This document shows positions 1-7,498 of a DNA stretch of 64,000 bases, one piece after another. A model generated the notes under the pieces. The model saw only the letters and a list, made by a program, of their open reading frames with translations. It had not been told where the DNA came from and did not search any database. The stretch is from contig NZ_JACJRF010000009.1 in NCBI RefSeq assembly GCF_014697105.1, positions 1 through 64,000 on the forward strand. The letters run 5' to 3'. The first letter of the stretch is position 1, and each line of letters starts with the position of its first letter. The position numbers and the translations under genes are program-made. Source of the DNA: Anabaena subtropica FACHB-260 (GTDB lineage Bacteria; Cyanobacteriota; Cyanobacteriia; Cyanobacteriales; Nostocaceae).

Positions 1-272
1 TTCCCCCTACTGCTTGCGCGTGTATTCTGATTGGATTTTCCACCACCTTTTACTCCCCACAACTCCTTCTGTTATTACTTTACTTGGACTTGTGTGTACA
101 CCGTAGCCTACAAGGAGAGAGGCTTTGAGTATTACTCCCCTTCCCTTATAGGGAAGGGGCTGGGGGTTAGGTCTGTATTTGACTCAACTACAAACCGTTA
201 TATTCCTTTTCACACTTAAGTAAATACGGTAAAATCCTACCAAATAGTTACAAGCGTATTGTATAAGTTCTC
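1..272. other. Intergenic leader without a convincing gene
   Basis: I see no convincing gene here. A short open frame at 31-219 has no ribosome-binding site, and its composition follows a dispersed repeat. The last 60 bases before the next gene are AT-rich and probably carry its promoter, but I cannot place -35 and -10 boxes with confidence. Confidence 0.5.
107..172 (-). repeat. Dispersed hairpin repeat, same family as the core of the 9320-9465 element
   Basis: Read on the minus strand, this stretch matches the order of motifs in the element between treZ and treY: a CCTAACCCCC-type start, a CCCCTTCCCT hairpin facing AGGGAAGGGG, then AAAGCCTCTCTCCTTGTAGG. I do not see the 13-bp terminal inverted repeats here, so this is a core-only or decayed copy. 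Repeats of this kind are scattered between genes in Nostoc genomes. Confidence 0.6.
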
Positions 273-710
273 ATGATGATAGATATCGCATCAATCGTTA
301 CATTTCTTGCACCCTATCTGCCATCTCTGCTAAATGTGGGTAGTAAAGTTGCAGAAGGTGCATATCAACAAGCCGGTGCAGATGGTTGGGATAAAGCCAA
401 GACTATTTGGGGTAAGCTACATCCTAAAGTAGAGGCGAAAGAAGCCGCCAAAGAAGCGGTTGGAGATTTAGCAGAGAATCCAGAGGACAAAAATTTACAA
501 ACTGTTCTGCAAGTGCAACTCAAGAAGATTTTGGATGTAGATACAACACTGGCTGAGGAAATAGCCAAAATTTTGCAAGCAACAAAATCTGATGATCGCT
601 CCGTTAATCTCAATGCTCAAGCTTATGATGAAAGTATACAGATTAATAAAGCAGGTGGCGTTGATAACTCAACCTATAACTTGACCAGAAATATCAACAG
701 CCCAAAGTAA
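273..710 (+). CDS. 145-aa N-terminal helical protein, probably the first domain of the following STAND ATPase
   Basis: This ORF starts ATGATG and encodes a 145-aa, mostly helical protein. It begins with a hydrophobic stretch (IVTFLAPYLPSLLNVG), continues with a charged Lys/Glu/Ala-rich region (about residues 45-110), and ends in a Asn/Gln-rich linker (about 112-145). Family knowledge: similar N-terminal segments occur in Nostoc upstream of or fused to NB-ARC/TPR proteins; I cannot name a Pfam family. The stop codon TAA (708-710) follows directly after CCCAAAG, and the -1 frame runs open into the NB-ARC protein. I infer that this is domain 1 of a longer protein made by frameshifting, or of a gene broken by a 1-base change. 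No clear Shine-Dalgarno sequence precedes the start. Confidence 0.7.
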   Translation: MMIDIASIVTFLAPYLPSLLNVGSKVAEGAYQQAGADGWDKAKTIWGKLHPKVEAKEAAKEAVGDLAENPEDKNLQTVLQVQLKKILDVDTTLAEEIAKILQATKSDDRSVNLNAQAYDESIQINKAGGVDNSTYNLTRNINSPK

Positions 711-776
711 CTAACTATATTGCTGTTTATGGTACTGCACAGCAAGAAATAGTCGAGTTGATAGAAAGCAGTACCA
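701..776 (+). promoter_or_regulatory. Candidate -1 programmed ribosomal frameshift signal with H-type pseudoknot
   Basis: The heptamer CCCAAAG (701-707) is in the canonical X XXY YYZ register: zero-frame codons are CCA and AAG, slipped codons CCC and AAA. The zero-frame stop TAA is the next codon. Twelve bases downstream, 720-726 (TTGCTGT) pairs perfectly with 739-745 (ACAGCAA). The 9-mer at 730-738 (TGGTACTGC) pairs perfectly with 768-776 (GCAGTACCA). The second stem starts inside the first stem's loop, which gives an H-type pseudoknot with loops of 3, 0 and 22 nt. The pairings are seen in the sequence; function is inferred. The 12-nt spacer is longer than the usual 5-9 nt. Confidence 0.55.
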
Positions 777-3421
777 AGGCAGAATCGCCGGGGGTTCTCA
801 AAGCGGGGAATCCAGGTAAAAGTTTGGCTTACTGGCAAGGAAGAACCACAGAAATTGAGCAAATACAGCAATGGTTAACTGATAACAATACCTTTTTAAT
901 TGGTATAGAAGGCATCGGTGGTACAGGTAAATCAACGCTGGCGACGAAGATTTATGATGAAATTGCAGGTTTCCCTAAGCGATTTTGGGCTGATGTCAGT
1001 AATGGGGCAAGTTTTAGCGATTTAGCCAGACAAGTATTAACACAATTCGGCTTTCCTGTACCAGAAAAAGAAGTGCAGTTAGTAGAGGCGTTAGTTAGGT
1101 GCTTGCGTTCTGGGCAATTTTTACTGATTATTGACAACCTGGAAAGCTTATTACAACCTGATAGACAGTGGGGAAGTTTATTTTACGGCGACTTTTTCCA
1201 AACATGGGTGGAATCTGGTAGTAATAGTAAGGTGTTAGTCACCACCAGGGAAAGACCGGAATTAAAAGGCTTTGAGTGGCTACTCTTGAAAGGTTTACAA
1301 GTAGATGAAGGGGTAGCACTACTAACAGAATTGGGTATTAAAGGGGATTTAGGGGAGTTTGTCGAATTAGTAGATGGGCATCCCCTACTTTTGAGATTAG
1401 TAGCAGACTTATTAAAGGAAGAATATTCACAAGACCCGGATTTAAGCAGATTAGCAGATTTAGGCTTGGGTAATTTACAGCAGTTGTTAACAGATTCCCA
1501 AGTGGTAGGTATCCATCGCCGGGAAAATGTCGGGATGGTTTTGGTGTTGGATGCCAGTTTTAATAGATTGAGTGAGTTACAAAAGGCGTTATTGCTGAAT
1601 ATTAGTGTGTATCGTGGTGCGGTTGACAGTGCAGCAGCCGTGGCTATGTTGCCGGAAAATGCAGAACCAGAGATTGAGGGAGAATTGCGGAATCTGGTGA
1701 AGCGTTCTTTGTTGGTAGAAAAACTCAATGGTAAGCGGCGATTTGAGTTTCAGTCTGTGGTTTTGGAGTATGTGCGGTATAAAGCTGGCAATCAGACACA
1801 GGCGCATCAACGAGCTATTGATTATTATCGCTCAATTGCTAAACAACCACCTTGGACAACAAAAGACGATGTTAAAGAATACTTGGAAATCTTTGATCAC
1901 TTTTATCAGTTAAAAGATTATAACTCTGCCTTTGATAACATTTGGGTTTGCGATGATTTTTTGAGCTTGCGGGGTTATTACAATGACAAAGTGGAATTAT
2001 ATGGGCAGTTGGTCAGTAAATGGGAGGGAATTGGCGAGAGAAAAAATTGGAAATATAACGCTTCTCTCACCTCATTAGGTAATGCTTACTTTTCCCTGGG
2101 AGAGTACCAACGGGCGATTGAGTTCCACCAGCAGTCTTTGGAAATATCAAGGGAGATAGGCGAGCGCAATGGCGAAGCTGTTTCCTTAGGCAATTTGGGT
2201 AATGCTTACAACTCTCTGGGGCAGTACCAACAGGCAATTAAGTTCCACCAGCAGTCTTTGGAAATCAAAAGGGAGATAGGCGAGCGCAATGGTGAAGGTA
2301 TTTCCTTGGGAAATTTAGGCAGTTCTTACCGTTCCCTGGGACAGTACCAACAGGCGATTGAATTCCATCAGCAGTCTTTGGAAATCTTTAGAGAGACAGG
2401 TAATCGCAATGGTGAAGGTAGTTCTTTAAATTGTTTAGGTAATGCTTACTGTTCCCTGGGACAGTACCAACAGGCAATTGAATTCCATCAGCAGTCTTTG
2501 GAAATCTTTAGAGAGACAGGCGATCGCAGTGGTGAAGGTGATTCCTTACACAATTTTGGTAGTGCTTATTACTGCCTAGGGCAGTACCAACAGGCGATTG
2601 AGTTCTACCACCAGTCTTTGGAAATTTGTGGAGAAATAGGCGATCGCAGGGGTGAAGGTAATTCCTTACACAATTTAGGTGGTGCTTACCATGTTCTGGG
2701 GCAGTACCAACAGGCGATTGAGTTCTACCACCAGTCTTTGGAAATTTGTAGAGAAATAGGCAATCGCAGTGGTGAAGGTAATTCCTTAATCGGTTTGGGC
2801 AATGTGTACAGTTCTCTACGACAGTACCAACAAGCAATTGAGTTCCATCAGCAGTCTTTGAAAATCACACGAGAGATAGGCGATCGCAATGGTGAAGGTA
2901 ATTCCTTAATAAGTTTGGGTAATGCTTACGGTTCTCTGAAACAGTACCAACAGGCGATTGAGTTTCACCAGGAGTCTTTGGAAATCAAAAGGGAGATTGC
3001 TGATCGTAATGGAGAAGGTAAGTCCTTAATTGGTTTGGGAAATACATACAATTTACTTGGACATCACCAACAAGGAATTAATTTCTACCAACAATCTTTA
3101 GAAATTTTTAGGGAAGTAGGCGATCGCTATGGCGAAGGTCTTTCTTTAATGAATTTGGGCAATATTTATCAACGGTGTGGCAGGATTCAAGAAGGATTTA
3201 CTGCCTTGTATCAAGCCCAGCAGATTTTTCAAGAACTTGGGATTCCTTTTGAAGCAATGCTTTATCCTCAATGGCTAAAATCAGTAATAAACTTCGCTCA
3301 ACGTGGGCGGTTGCAATTTATTTTGTGTGTTATTTTTGGGCTGATAGCATTTCCTTTTGCTTTTATATGGCTGATTCTGCTTCTTTTATGGCGTTTAATG
3401 CGTTCCCAGTTTAAAACATGA
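758..3421 (+). CDS. STAND/NLR-type NB-ARC ATPase with TPR repeats and C-terminal membrane segment
   Basis: NB-ARC signalling ATPase. Counted from the TTG at 758, the P-loop is GIGGTGKST (52-60), Walker B is FLLIIDN (121-127), the sensor-like TTRE lies at 162-165 and a GLPL-like GHPL at 207-210. About nine TPRs of exactly 40 residues span roughly 440-805. A hydrophobic segment near 848-875 is followed by a short basic tail, so the protein may be membrane-attached. STAND proteins of this design act as ligand-triggered switches; some bacterial relatives are antiphage sensors, but the ligand here is unknown. No good start codon or ribosome-binding site is visible: the frame is open from 680 and lines up with the -1 frame of the upstream ORF. 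A fused product would be about 1049 aa. Confidence 0.85.
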   Translation: MIESSTKAESPGVLKAGNPGKSLAYWQGRTTEIEQIQQWLTDNNTFLIGIEGIGGTGKSTLATKIYDEIAGFPKRFWADVSNGASFSDLARQVLTQFGFPVPEKEVQLVEALVRCLRSGQFLLIIDNLESLLQPDRQWGSLFYGDFFQTWVESGSNSKVLVTTRERPELKGFEWLLLKGLQVDEGVALLTELGIKGDLGEFVELVDGHPLLLRLVADLLKEEYSQDPDLSRLADLGLGNLQQLLTDSQVVGIHRRENVGMVLVLDASFNRLSELQKALLLNISVYRGAVDSAAAVAMLPENAEPEIEGELRNLVKRSLLVEKLNGKRRFEFQSVVLEYVRYKAGNQTQAHQRAIDYYRSIAKQPPWTTKDDVKEYLEIFDHFYQLKDYNSAFDNIWVCDDFLSLRGYYNDKVELYGQLVSKWEGIGERKNWKYNASLTSLGNAYFSLGEYQRAIEFHQQSLEISREIGERNGEAVSLGNLGNAYNSLGQYQQAIKFHQQSLEIKREIGERNGEGISLGNLGSSYRSLGQYQQAIEFHQQSLEIFRETGNRNGEGSSLNCLGNAYCSLGQYQQAIEFHQQSLEIFRETGDRSGEGDSLHNFGSAYYCLGQYQQAIEFYHQSLEICGEIGDRRGEGNSLHNLGGAYHVLGQYQQAIEFYHQSLEICREIGNRSGEGNSLIGLGNVYSSLRQYQQAIEFHQQSLKITREIGDRNGEGNSLISLGNAYGSLKQYQQAIEFHQESLEIKREIADRNGEGKSLIGLGNTYNLLGHHQQGINFYQQSLEIFREVGDRYGEGLSLMNLGNIYQRCGRIQEGFTALYQAQQIFQELGIPFEAMLYPQWLKSVINFAQRGRLQFILCVIFGLIAFPFAFIWLILLLLWRLMRSQFKT
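2065..3180 (+). repeat. Tandem 120-bp repeats coding for identical-length TPRs
   Basis: About nine in-register 120-bp units recur, each containing a version of CAGTACCAACAGGCGATTGA and CAGTCTTTGGAAAT. Similarity is very high at the DNA level, not only in protein, especially between about 2220 and 2960. Several units carry a GGCGATCGC HIP1-type octamer at the unit junction. The identity suggests recent duplication or homogenisation by recombination. Confidence 0.9.
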
Positions 3422-3552
3422 AAACTGATATCTTCTCGCCGTGGATTTTGGGCATGGTTGCGTCGCTTGTGGCGTTGGCTTCGCTCTTGGTTTCGGCGGT
3501 AAAACAGTTCGCTATTTATGAAAAAATAATAACTCAGCTATTTTCTCACTAT

Positions 3553-3900
3553 ATGCTGCACAAATATCTACCAAAACCACAGGTTTGTTTGTTAACTATC
3601 GGATGGCTGGTACAACCTATTGCTGCTCATTCCCAGACTTGAACCTATAATGACAACTATGCAAGCTCATCTCAGCAATCCTTCCTAATCAGCCAATTTA
3701 GACCAGAAGATAGTTGTGAAGCCAACGACAACTTAAGTTTATTTGCTGATACTTTTATTAGTGTGTGCCGCAAAGCATCGATTAGGCGTGAGTTTCCCAG
3801 CGAGCTTCTCTACTCTTATTTAGAAGATATCAAGAAAAATAAGTCTGCTATCGGTAAAAAAGCCTGGAAGTTGTTGAATGATGGTAGATTCAAAAAATAA
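3553..3900 (+). pseudogene. Secreted small protein interrupted by an in-frame TGA
   Basis: From the ATG at 3553 the frame reads a signal-peptide-like start (MLHKYLPKPQVCLLTIGWLV, then QPIAAHSQT), meets TGA at 3640-3642 and continues open in the same frame for 85 codons to TAA at 3898-3900. The second part is protein-like: about 85 residues rich in Ser, Asp and Lys, ending KKAWKLLNDGRFKK. The join SQT-stop-TYNDNY looks like a single nonsense change in a secreted protein of about 115 aa. Readthrough or a sequencing error are alternatives. I do not recognise the family. It lies between the NB-ARC gene and the DUF4288 gene. Confidence 0.6.
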
Positions 3901-3916
3901 ATGGGGAGGATTTCTC

Positions 3917-4279
3917 ATGAAAACTGAAAGCCTAAATAAAAAAGAATCTTTCTACATAGCAATAATTCTCTACAAATCATCGTCAGACAAACCTGATTAT
4001 CAACCTTTGTACCAAGAAAGCTTTGTTTTAATTAAAGCCACTTCATTAGAAGAAGCAAAAGTAAAGGCTGTGAATCACGGTAAAAATGAAAGTATCAGTT
4101 ATACAAATGAAAATGGCGAAACTATTACTTGGTCGTTGCAACAAGTAGTAGATGTTAACTCAGTTTTATATGATGACTTTGATTCTTCTGAGGATAGCAT
4201 TGATTTATATGCCCGCCATTTCCGCAATTATCAGGCTTACCAATCATTTGAACCTTTATTATCTAACGACGAATTGTAG
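3917..4279 (+). CDS. DUF4288 family protein
   Basis: This is a 120-aa soluble protein. The ATG at 3917 is chosen because GGGGAGGA lies 6-7 bases upstream; the frame is open further 5' to 3878 but that would overlap the preceding remnant. The pattern YIAIILYKS, followed by LIKATSLEEAKVKA and a WSLQQVVDVNSVLYDD core, matches the DUF4288 family as I know it. These are small proteins of unknown function. It follows the NB-ARC region in the same direction and may be co-transcribed with the next gene. Confidence 0.75.
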   Translation: MKTESLNKKESFYIAIILYKSSSDKPDYQPLYQESFVLIKATSLEEAKVKAVNHGKNESISYTNENGETITWSLQQVVDVNSVLYDDFDSSEDSIDLYARHFRNYQAYQSFEPLLSNDEL

Positions 4280-4326
4280 GATTTTATGATTAACCGAGAA
4301 TCAGAGGCGCTGGGTGCACGATCTTA

Positions 4327-4698
4327 ATGAATAAGATTCAAGATTTACATAAACAAGCAATGGATTTCGCTGAAATGGCACAAGTCGCTAAACTCAAAGG
4401 CGACTCTGTTTTAGCTTTGCAACTCTTTAAACAAGCATTTGAAAAAGAACGGTTAGCAGCAGAATTAATTGTCAATAATCTGGCAGCAGAACCAACACGC
4501 TCAGTCTTACATCGTAGTGCCGCAACTTTAGCAATTGATTGTGGAGAAATTGCAGCAGCAGAACGTTTAATTGCCATAGCTTTATCAGGAAATCCACCTC
4601 AAGAGATTGCCGAAGAACTCAAGGATTTATTTGTGCAGATTAACATTGATAAATATTTTGCCCGTCGTGGTATTGAATTTGATTCAGCTAAACTGTAA
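4327..4698 (+). CDS. Conserved hypothetical helical protein
   Basis: This 123-aa protein is all-helical by composition, rich in Ala, Leu and Glu, with a TPR-like pattern (AKLKGDSVLALQLFKQAFEKE). It has no signal peptide or membrane segment. It starts ATG 47 bases after the DUF4288 gene on the same strand, so the two may form an operon. I do not recognise a catalytic motif; a scaffold or protein-binding role is only a guess. Confidence 0.65.
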   Translation: MNKIQDLHKQAMDFAEMAQVAKLKGDSVLALQLFKQAFEKERLAAELIVNNLAAEPTRSVLHRSAATLAIDCGEIAAAERLIAIALSGNPPQEIAEELKDLFVQINIDKYFARRGIEFDSAKL

Positions 4699-4816
4699 TT
4701 ATGGATGATATGAAATACAACCCGAAACCATATAGAAAAAAGAATCTTTTTGTATTCATATAATCTGTAAAAATCATGATAAACATATAATTAGGAATAA
4801 AAGAGTATTTGAGGCT

Positions 4817-5065
4817 ATGTTACAAAATACCTATCAACTACCTTTGACATTTGAACAAATTATTACTCTAGTCAAACAACTGTCTGATTCAGAAAAGCTG
4901 TTACTCAGCAAAGAGCTAGAAAAAGAAACATTGAATCAGAAGTTAACCCAGTTACTAGAAATATTTCAAACTGATGAATTATCTTTAGAGAAAATTACAG
5001 AGGAAGTAGAAAACTTCCGTTCTCAAATTTATGCCAGAAAACAAAGCAATCAAGATAATTATTGA
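4817..5065 (+). CDS. Antitoxin-like small protein, partner of a truncated PIN toxin
   Basis: The product is an 82-aa charged helical protein with a core LVKQLSDSEKLLLSKELEKE, typical of small antitoxins paired with PIN-domain toxins in cyanobacteria. Its 3' end overlaps the start of a PIN-domain reading frame by 35 bases, which is a common arrangement in such modules. Because that toxin is truncated, this may be an orphan antitoxin. The family assignment rests on size, sequence flavour and neighbour, not on a definite motif. Confidence 0.65.
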   Translation: MLQNTYQLPLTFEQIITLVKQLSDSEKLLLSKELEKETLNQKLTQLLEIFQTDELSLEKITEEVENFRSQIYARKQSNQDNY

Positions 5066-5183
5066 TACTAATCTTTGGATTAGCTTTCTGATTGGGAAGG
5101 AATTAAAAGAATTACAGAATTTTTTGGTTGAAGAAACAATTCAATTAGTGATAGTTATCAGCCATCTGGTGACTGATAACTGA
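5031..5183 (+). pseudogene. Truncated PIN-domain toxin
   Basis: The reading frame starts ATG at 5031 inside the end of the antitoxin gene. It encodes the PIN-family first strand IKIIIDTNLWISFLIG, with the first catalytic Asp at residue 12, then runs into STRR repeats and stops at 50 aa. A full PIN toxin is about 130-150 aa and needs three or four acidic residues, so this fragment lacks most of the active site. Homology breaks near residue 40, just where the TGATAAC repeats begin, so the 3' part was probably lost in a rearrangement at the repeat. Confidence 0.7.
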
Positions 5184-5193
5184 TAACTGATAA
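5171..5193. repeat. STRR heptanucleotide repeat (TGATAAC)n
   Basis: Three tandem heptamers, GACTGATAACTGATAACTGATAA, sit at the junction between the broken PIN gene and the end of the amylase gene. The stop codon of the minus-strand amylase directly abuts the repeat. Such short tandemly repeated repetitive sequences are typical of heterocystous cyanobacteria. Confidence 0.8.
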
Positions 5194-5194
5194 A

Positions 5195-7123
5195 TTACGA
5201 TTCTCTACCAGATGCCCAGGTATCACGCCATTTAACTGTACCTTCTTTGGCAACCACCCAGCGACGACTTAAGATATTTTCCCGCAGAGGCGATCGCCCT
5301 TCACGCCATAAGGCATACTTGTAACTAATGAGTTTGCCTGCACTTTCGTCAAAGGGAATCTCGGCAAACCAAGTATTAGAGTTGATGTACTCTAGGGGAT
5401 AGGCTTTACTAATATCCCAGTTACCCAACTCTGGACAGTCACCGACAACGACGATGGTTTCACCTGGTTGAGTATGTACGCCATTGAGTTGGGCGCGGAC
5501 AATTGTTGGCGCTTTCACTCGTTCGCCTACATGACTGAAAACGATGACTCCCCGTTCTTCGAGTTGCAGGTTGTAAATTTTACCGTCTTTGACCTCAAAT
5601 TTATTCCGAGTTACTGCACAGGTATGTTCACCTTCTGGTAGGTCTGTTTGGACTTCTGGTAAGGTGACTTCTCCGCCACGGTTGAGGGCGACGAAGCAAA
5701 CAGAAGAACGATAACGGCGGACATAACAGTAAACATCAGGAGTTAGGTATTTTTGCCACTGGCTACCCATAGATATGGCAGGATTTAATCGCCGCACACC
5801 AGACAATAATCGGATATATCGATAAATCTCAGTTTCAGTATCCCAAGTTTCCATCATGGGGCGGTTGTATGGGTCGTTACCGCCATCAGTATCGTTATGC
5901 AGATATTGTTCTGTGCCGTAATAGATGCAAGGAATACCGCGTGATGTCATAATGAGGGCGATCGCTACCTTCAACATCGCTGGGTCGGGGTTGAGGGATT
6001 GAAAACGAGGCATATCATGGTTATCAATGAAGGTGATTAACTCCGTAGCCCCGTTGTAGCGATCATCTTGGTCAAAGATCTCTTGAATGAGATGAAATCC
6101 CCCTTCTGCACCTTGGGCTAAAGCGCCACGAATGGCTACACATAGACCAAAATCCAGCATGGTCATGCCCGAATTGTTGGCAAATTCCACAGAGCGATCG
6201 TCACTAGGATGACTGTAAATCCACTCACCAAAGATGAAGACATCTGGTTTGTGATTATACATATCACCAGTGAACTCTTGCCAAAACCAAATTGGCATAT
6301 GTTTGACTGTATCTACCCGCAACGCATCTACACCACGGTCTAACCATTGCTTAATAGCCAATTTGATATAGTTACGGTATTCAGTATTGTTTTCATTAAA
6401 AGTTGCTAAACCAGCAAGTTCACAGTTTTGTACTTGCCAATCGTCTTCCCAATCTTGGACTTCACCATAATGGTGATACCAGTGATTTACATCATTATTG
6501 AAATCGGCAATTTTTATACCATCGTCATATAATTCACCTTTACTACCACTAGTATCAGGACTGCTATGGTTGCAGACAATATCTAACACTAGCTTCATTT
6601 TCCGCTTGTGTAATTCTTCAATGAGGCGGTCAAAGGTGGTATTTCTAGTTTCTTGAGTATTGTTTAGAGAAGGATTATCTCCTTGAGCAATGTAGCGGGG
6701 ATTTAGTCGCTTAAAGTCTTTTGTCCAATAACCGTGCATGGCAGCATTGCCAACAAATAATTCTTCTACTTGCTCAAATAAAGGAGTTAACCAAACTGCT
6801 GTTACTCCCATATCTTTTAAATAGTCTAATTTATCGATGACCCCTTGCAAGTCACCACCCCAATACTTACCCCAATCTTCCCCTTTTGGGTCATAAAGTT
6901 CTGGGTTATAACCTTCGCTATTTTCAGGATCACCATCATAAAAGCGGTCTACTACCAAAAAGTAAATAGTTTCTTGACGAAATTCAATATCTCTGGTGTA
7001 GAGAAACTCTAAATCTATTTCCGTTTCTGGTGTAGGTGCTTCGATTAAAGCTTGTACCTCTGCATTGGCATTTTCAACTTTGTACTGCTCTTCGGAAAAT
7101 TGGGATGGCGGTGTTTGTACCAT
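5195..7123 (-). CDS. Alpha-amylase (GH13) with C-terminal starch-binding (CBM20-like) module
   Basis: Hydrolyses alpha-1,4-glucans such as glycogen. With the ATG at 7123 the protein has 642 aa. The (beta/alpha)8 motifs are visible: DIVCNH (181-186), VDALRVDTVKH with nucleophile Asp271, FGEW with acid/base Glu300, and DNHD with Asp370. Roughly 540-640 resembles CBM20 (VVVGDCPELGNWD). A TTG 12 bases upstream is an alternative start but is weaker. There is no signal peptide, so it is likely cytoplasmic. It is divergent from treZ and could supply shorter maltodextrins to the trehalose pathway. Its stop codon abuts an STRR repeat. Confidence 0.93.
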   Translation of the reverse strand: MVQTPPSQFSEEQYKVENANAEVQALIEAPTPETEIDLEFLYTRDIEFRQETIYFLVVDRFYDGDPENSEGYNPELYDPKGEDWGKYWGGDLQGVIDKLDYLKDMGVTAVWLTPLFEQVEELFVGNAAMHGYWTKDFKRLNPRYIAQGDNPSLNNTQETRNTTFDRLIEELHKRKMKLVLDIVCNHSSPDTSGSKGELYDDGIKIADFNNDVNHWYHHYGEVQDWEDDWQVQNCELAGLATFNENNTEYRNYIKLAIKQWLDRGVDALRVDTVKHMPIWFWQEFTGDMYNHKPDVFIFGEWIYSHPSDDRSVEFANNSGMTMLDFGLCVAIRGALAQGAEGGFHLIQEIFDQDDRYNGATELITFIDNHDMPRFQSLNPDPAMLKVAIALIMTSRGIPCIYYGTEQYLHNDTDGGNDPYNRPMMETWDTETEIYRYIRLLSGVRRLNPAISMGSQWQKYLTPDVYCYVRRYRSSVCFVALNRGGEVTLPEVQTDLPEGEHTCAVTRNKFEVKDGKIYNLQLEERGVIVFSHVGERVKAPTIVRAQLNGVHTQPGETIVVVGDCPELGNWDISKAYPLEYINSNTWFAEIPFDESAGKLISYKYALWREGRSPLRENILSRRWVVAKEGTVKWRDTWASGRES

Positions 7124-7498
7124 AATAAAATGCAATTTTTAATGCGATATAAAGTTTGTATAGACAGAGATACTAATTTTGTACTTCTGTATTCATCTAA
7201 ACAATAGGTATTATCTAGCCAAAATTTTTTTTTGAACATCTATCTTCAGTTCAGTTGTTTTAAAGGCTTGCTAAAAGCTGTTTTGCAGCCATATCAGCAA
7301 GTTTTGCCAGAAGTTGTAAATATGTAACTCGCTAAATCTACTACTTTTAACTATTAATAAATATACCTTTTGGCACTAGTAAATTAGCTTAAAGACACTC
7401 CATGATTCTATTTGGTACATGACTAAAAAGTGTGTAATTGATGACATTTGCAGTTGGCAAACTTTCACAAAACAAATTATTTAACGGGGGGATACTGC
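7124..7498. promoter_or_regulatory. Divergent intergenic region between amylase and treZ
   Basis: These 375 AT-rich bases separate two divergent carbohydrate genes and must hold both promoters. I see no clear inverted repeat or NtcA-type GTA-N8-TAC site. A GGGGGG stretch at 7486-7491 serves as the ribosome-binding site of treZ. Confidence 0.5.

Noticed and set aside
31-219. 62-codon open frame at the left edge
   Set aside because: It has no ribosome-binding site, runs through a dispersed hairpin repeat and has no protein-like pattern.
3418-3642. 74-aa membrane peptide overlapping the NB-ARC stop (ATGA)
   Set aside because: The overlap looks like coupling, but its first half is out of frame with a W/R-rich continuation of the NB-ARC frame, and its second half is better read as the signal peptide of an interrupted secreted protein.
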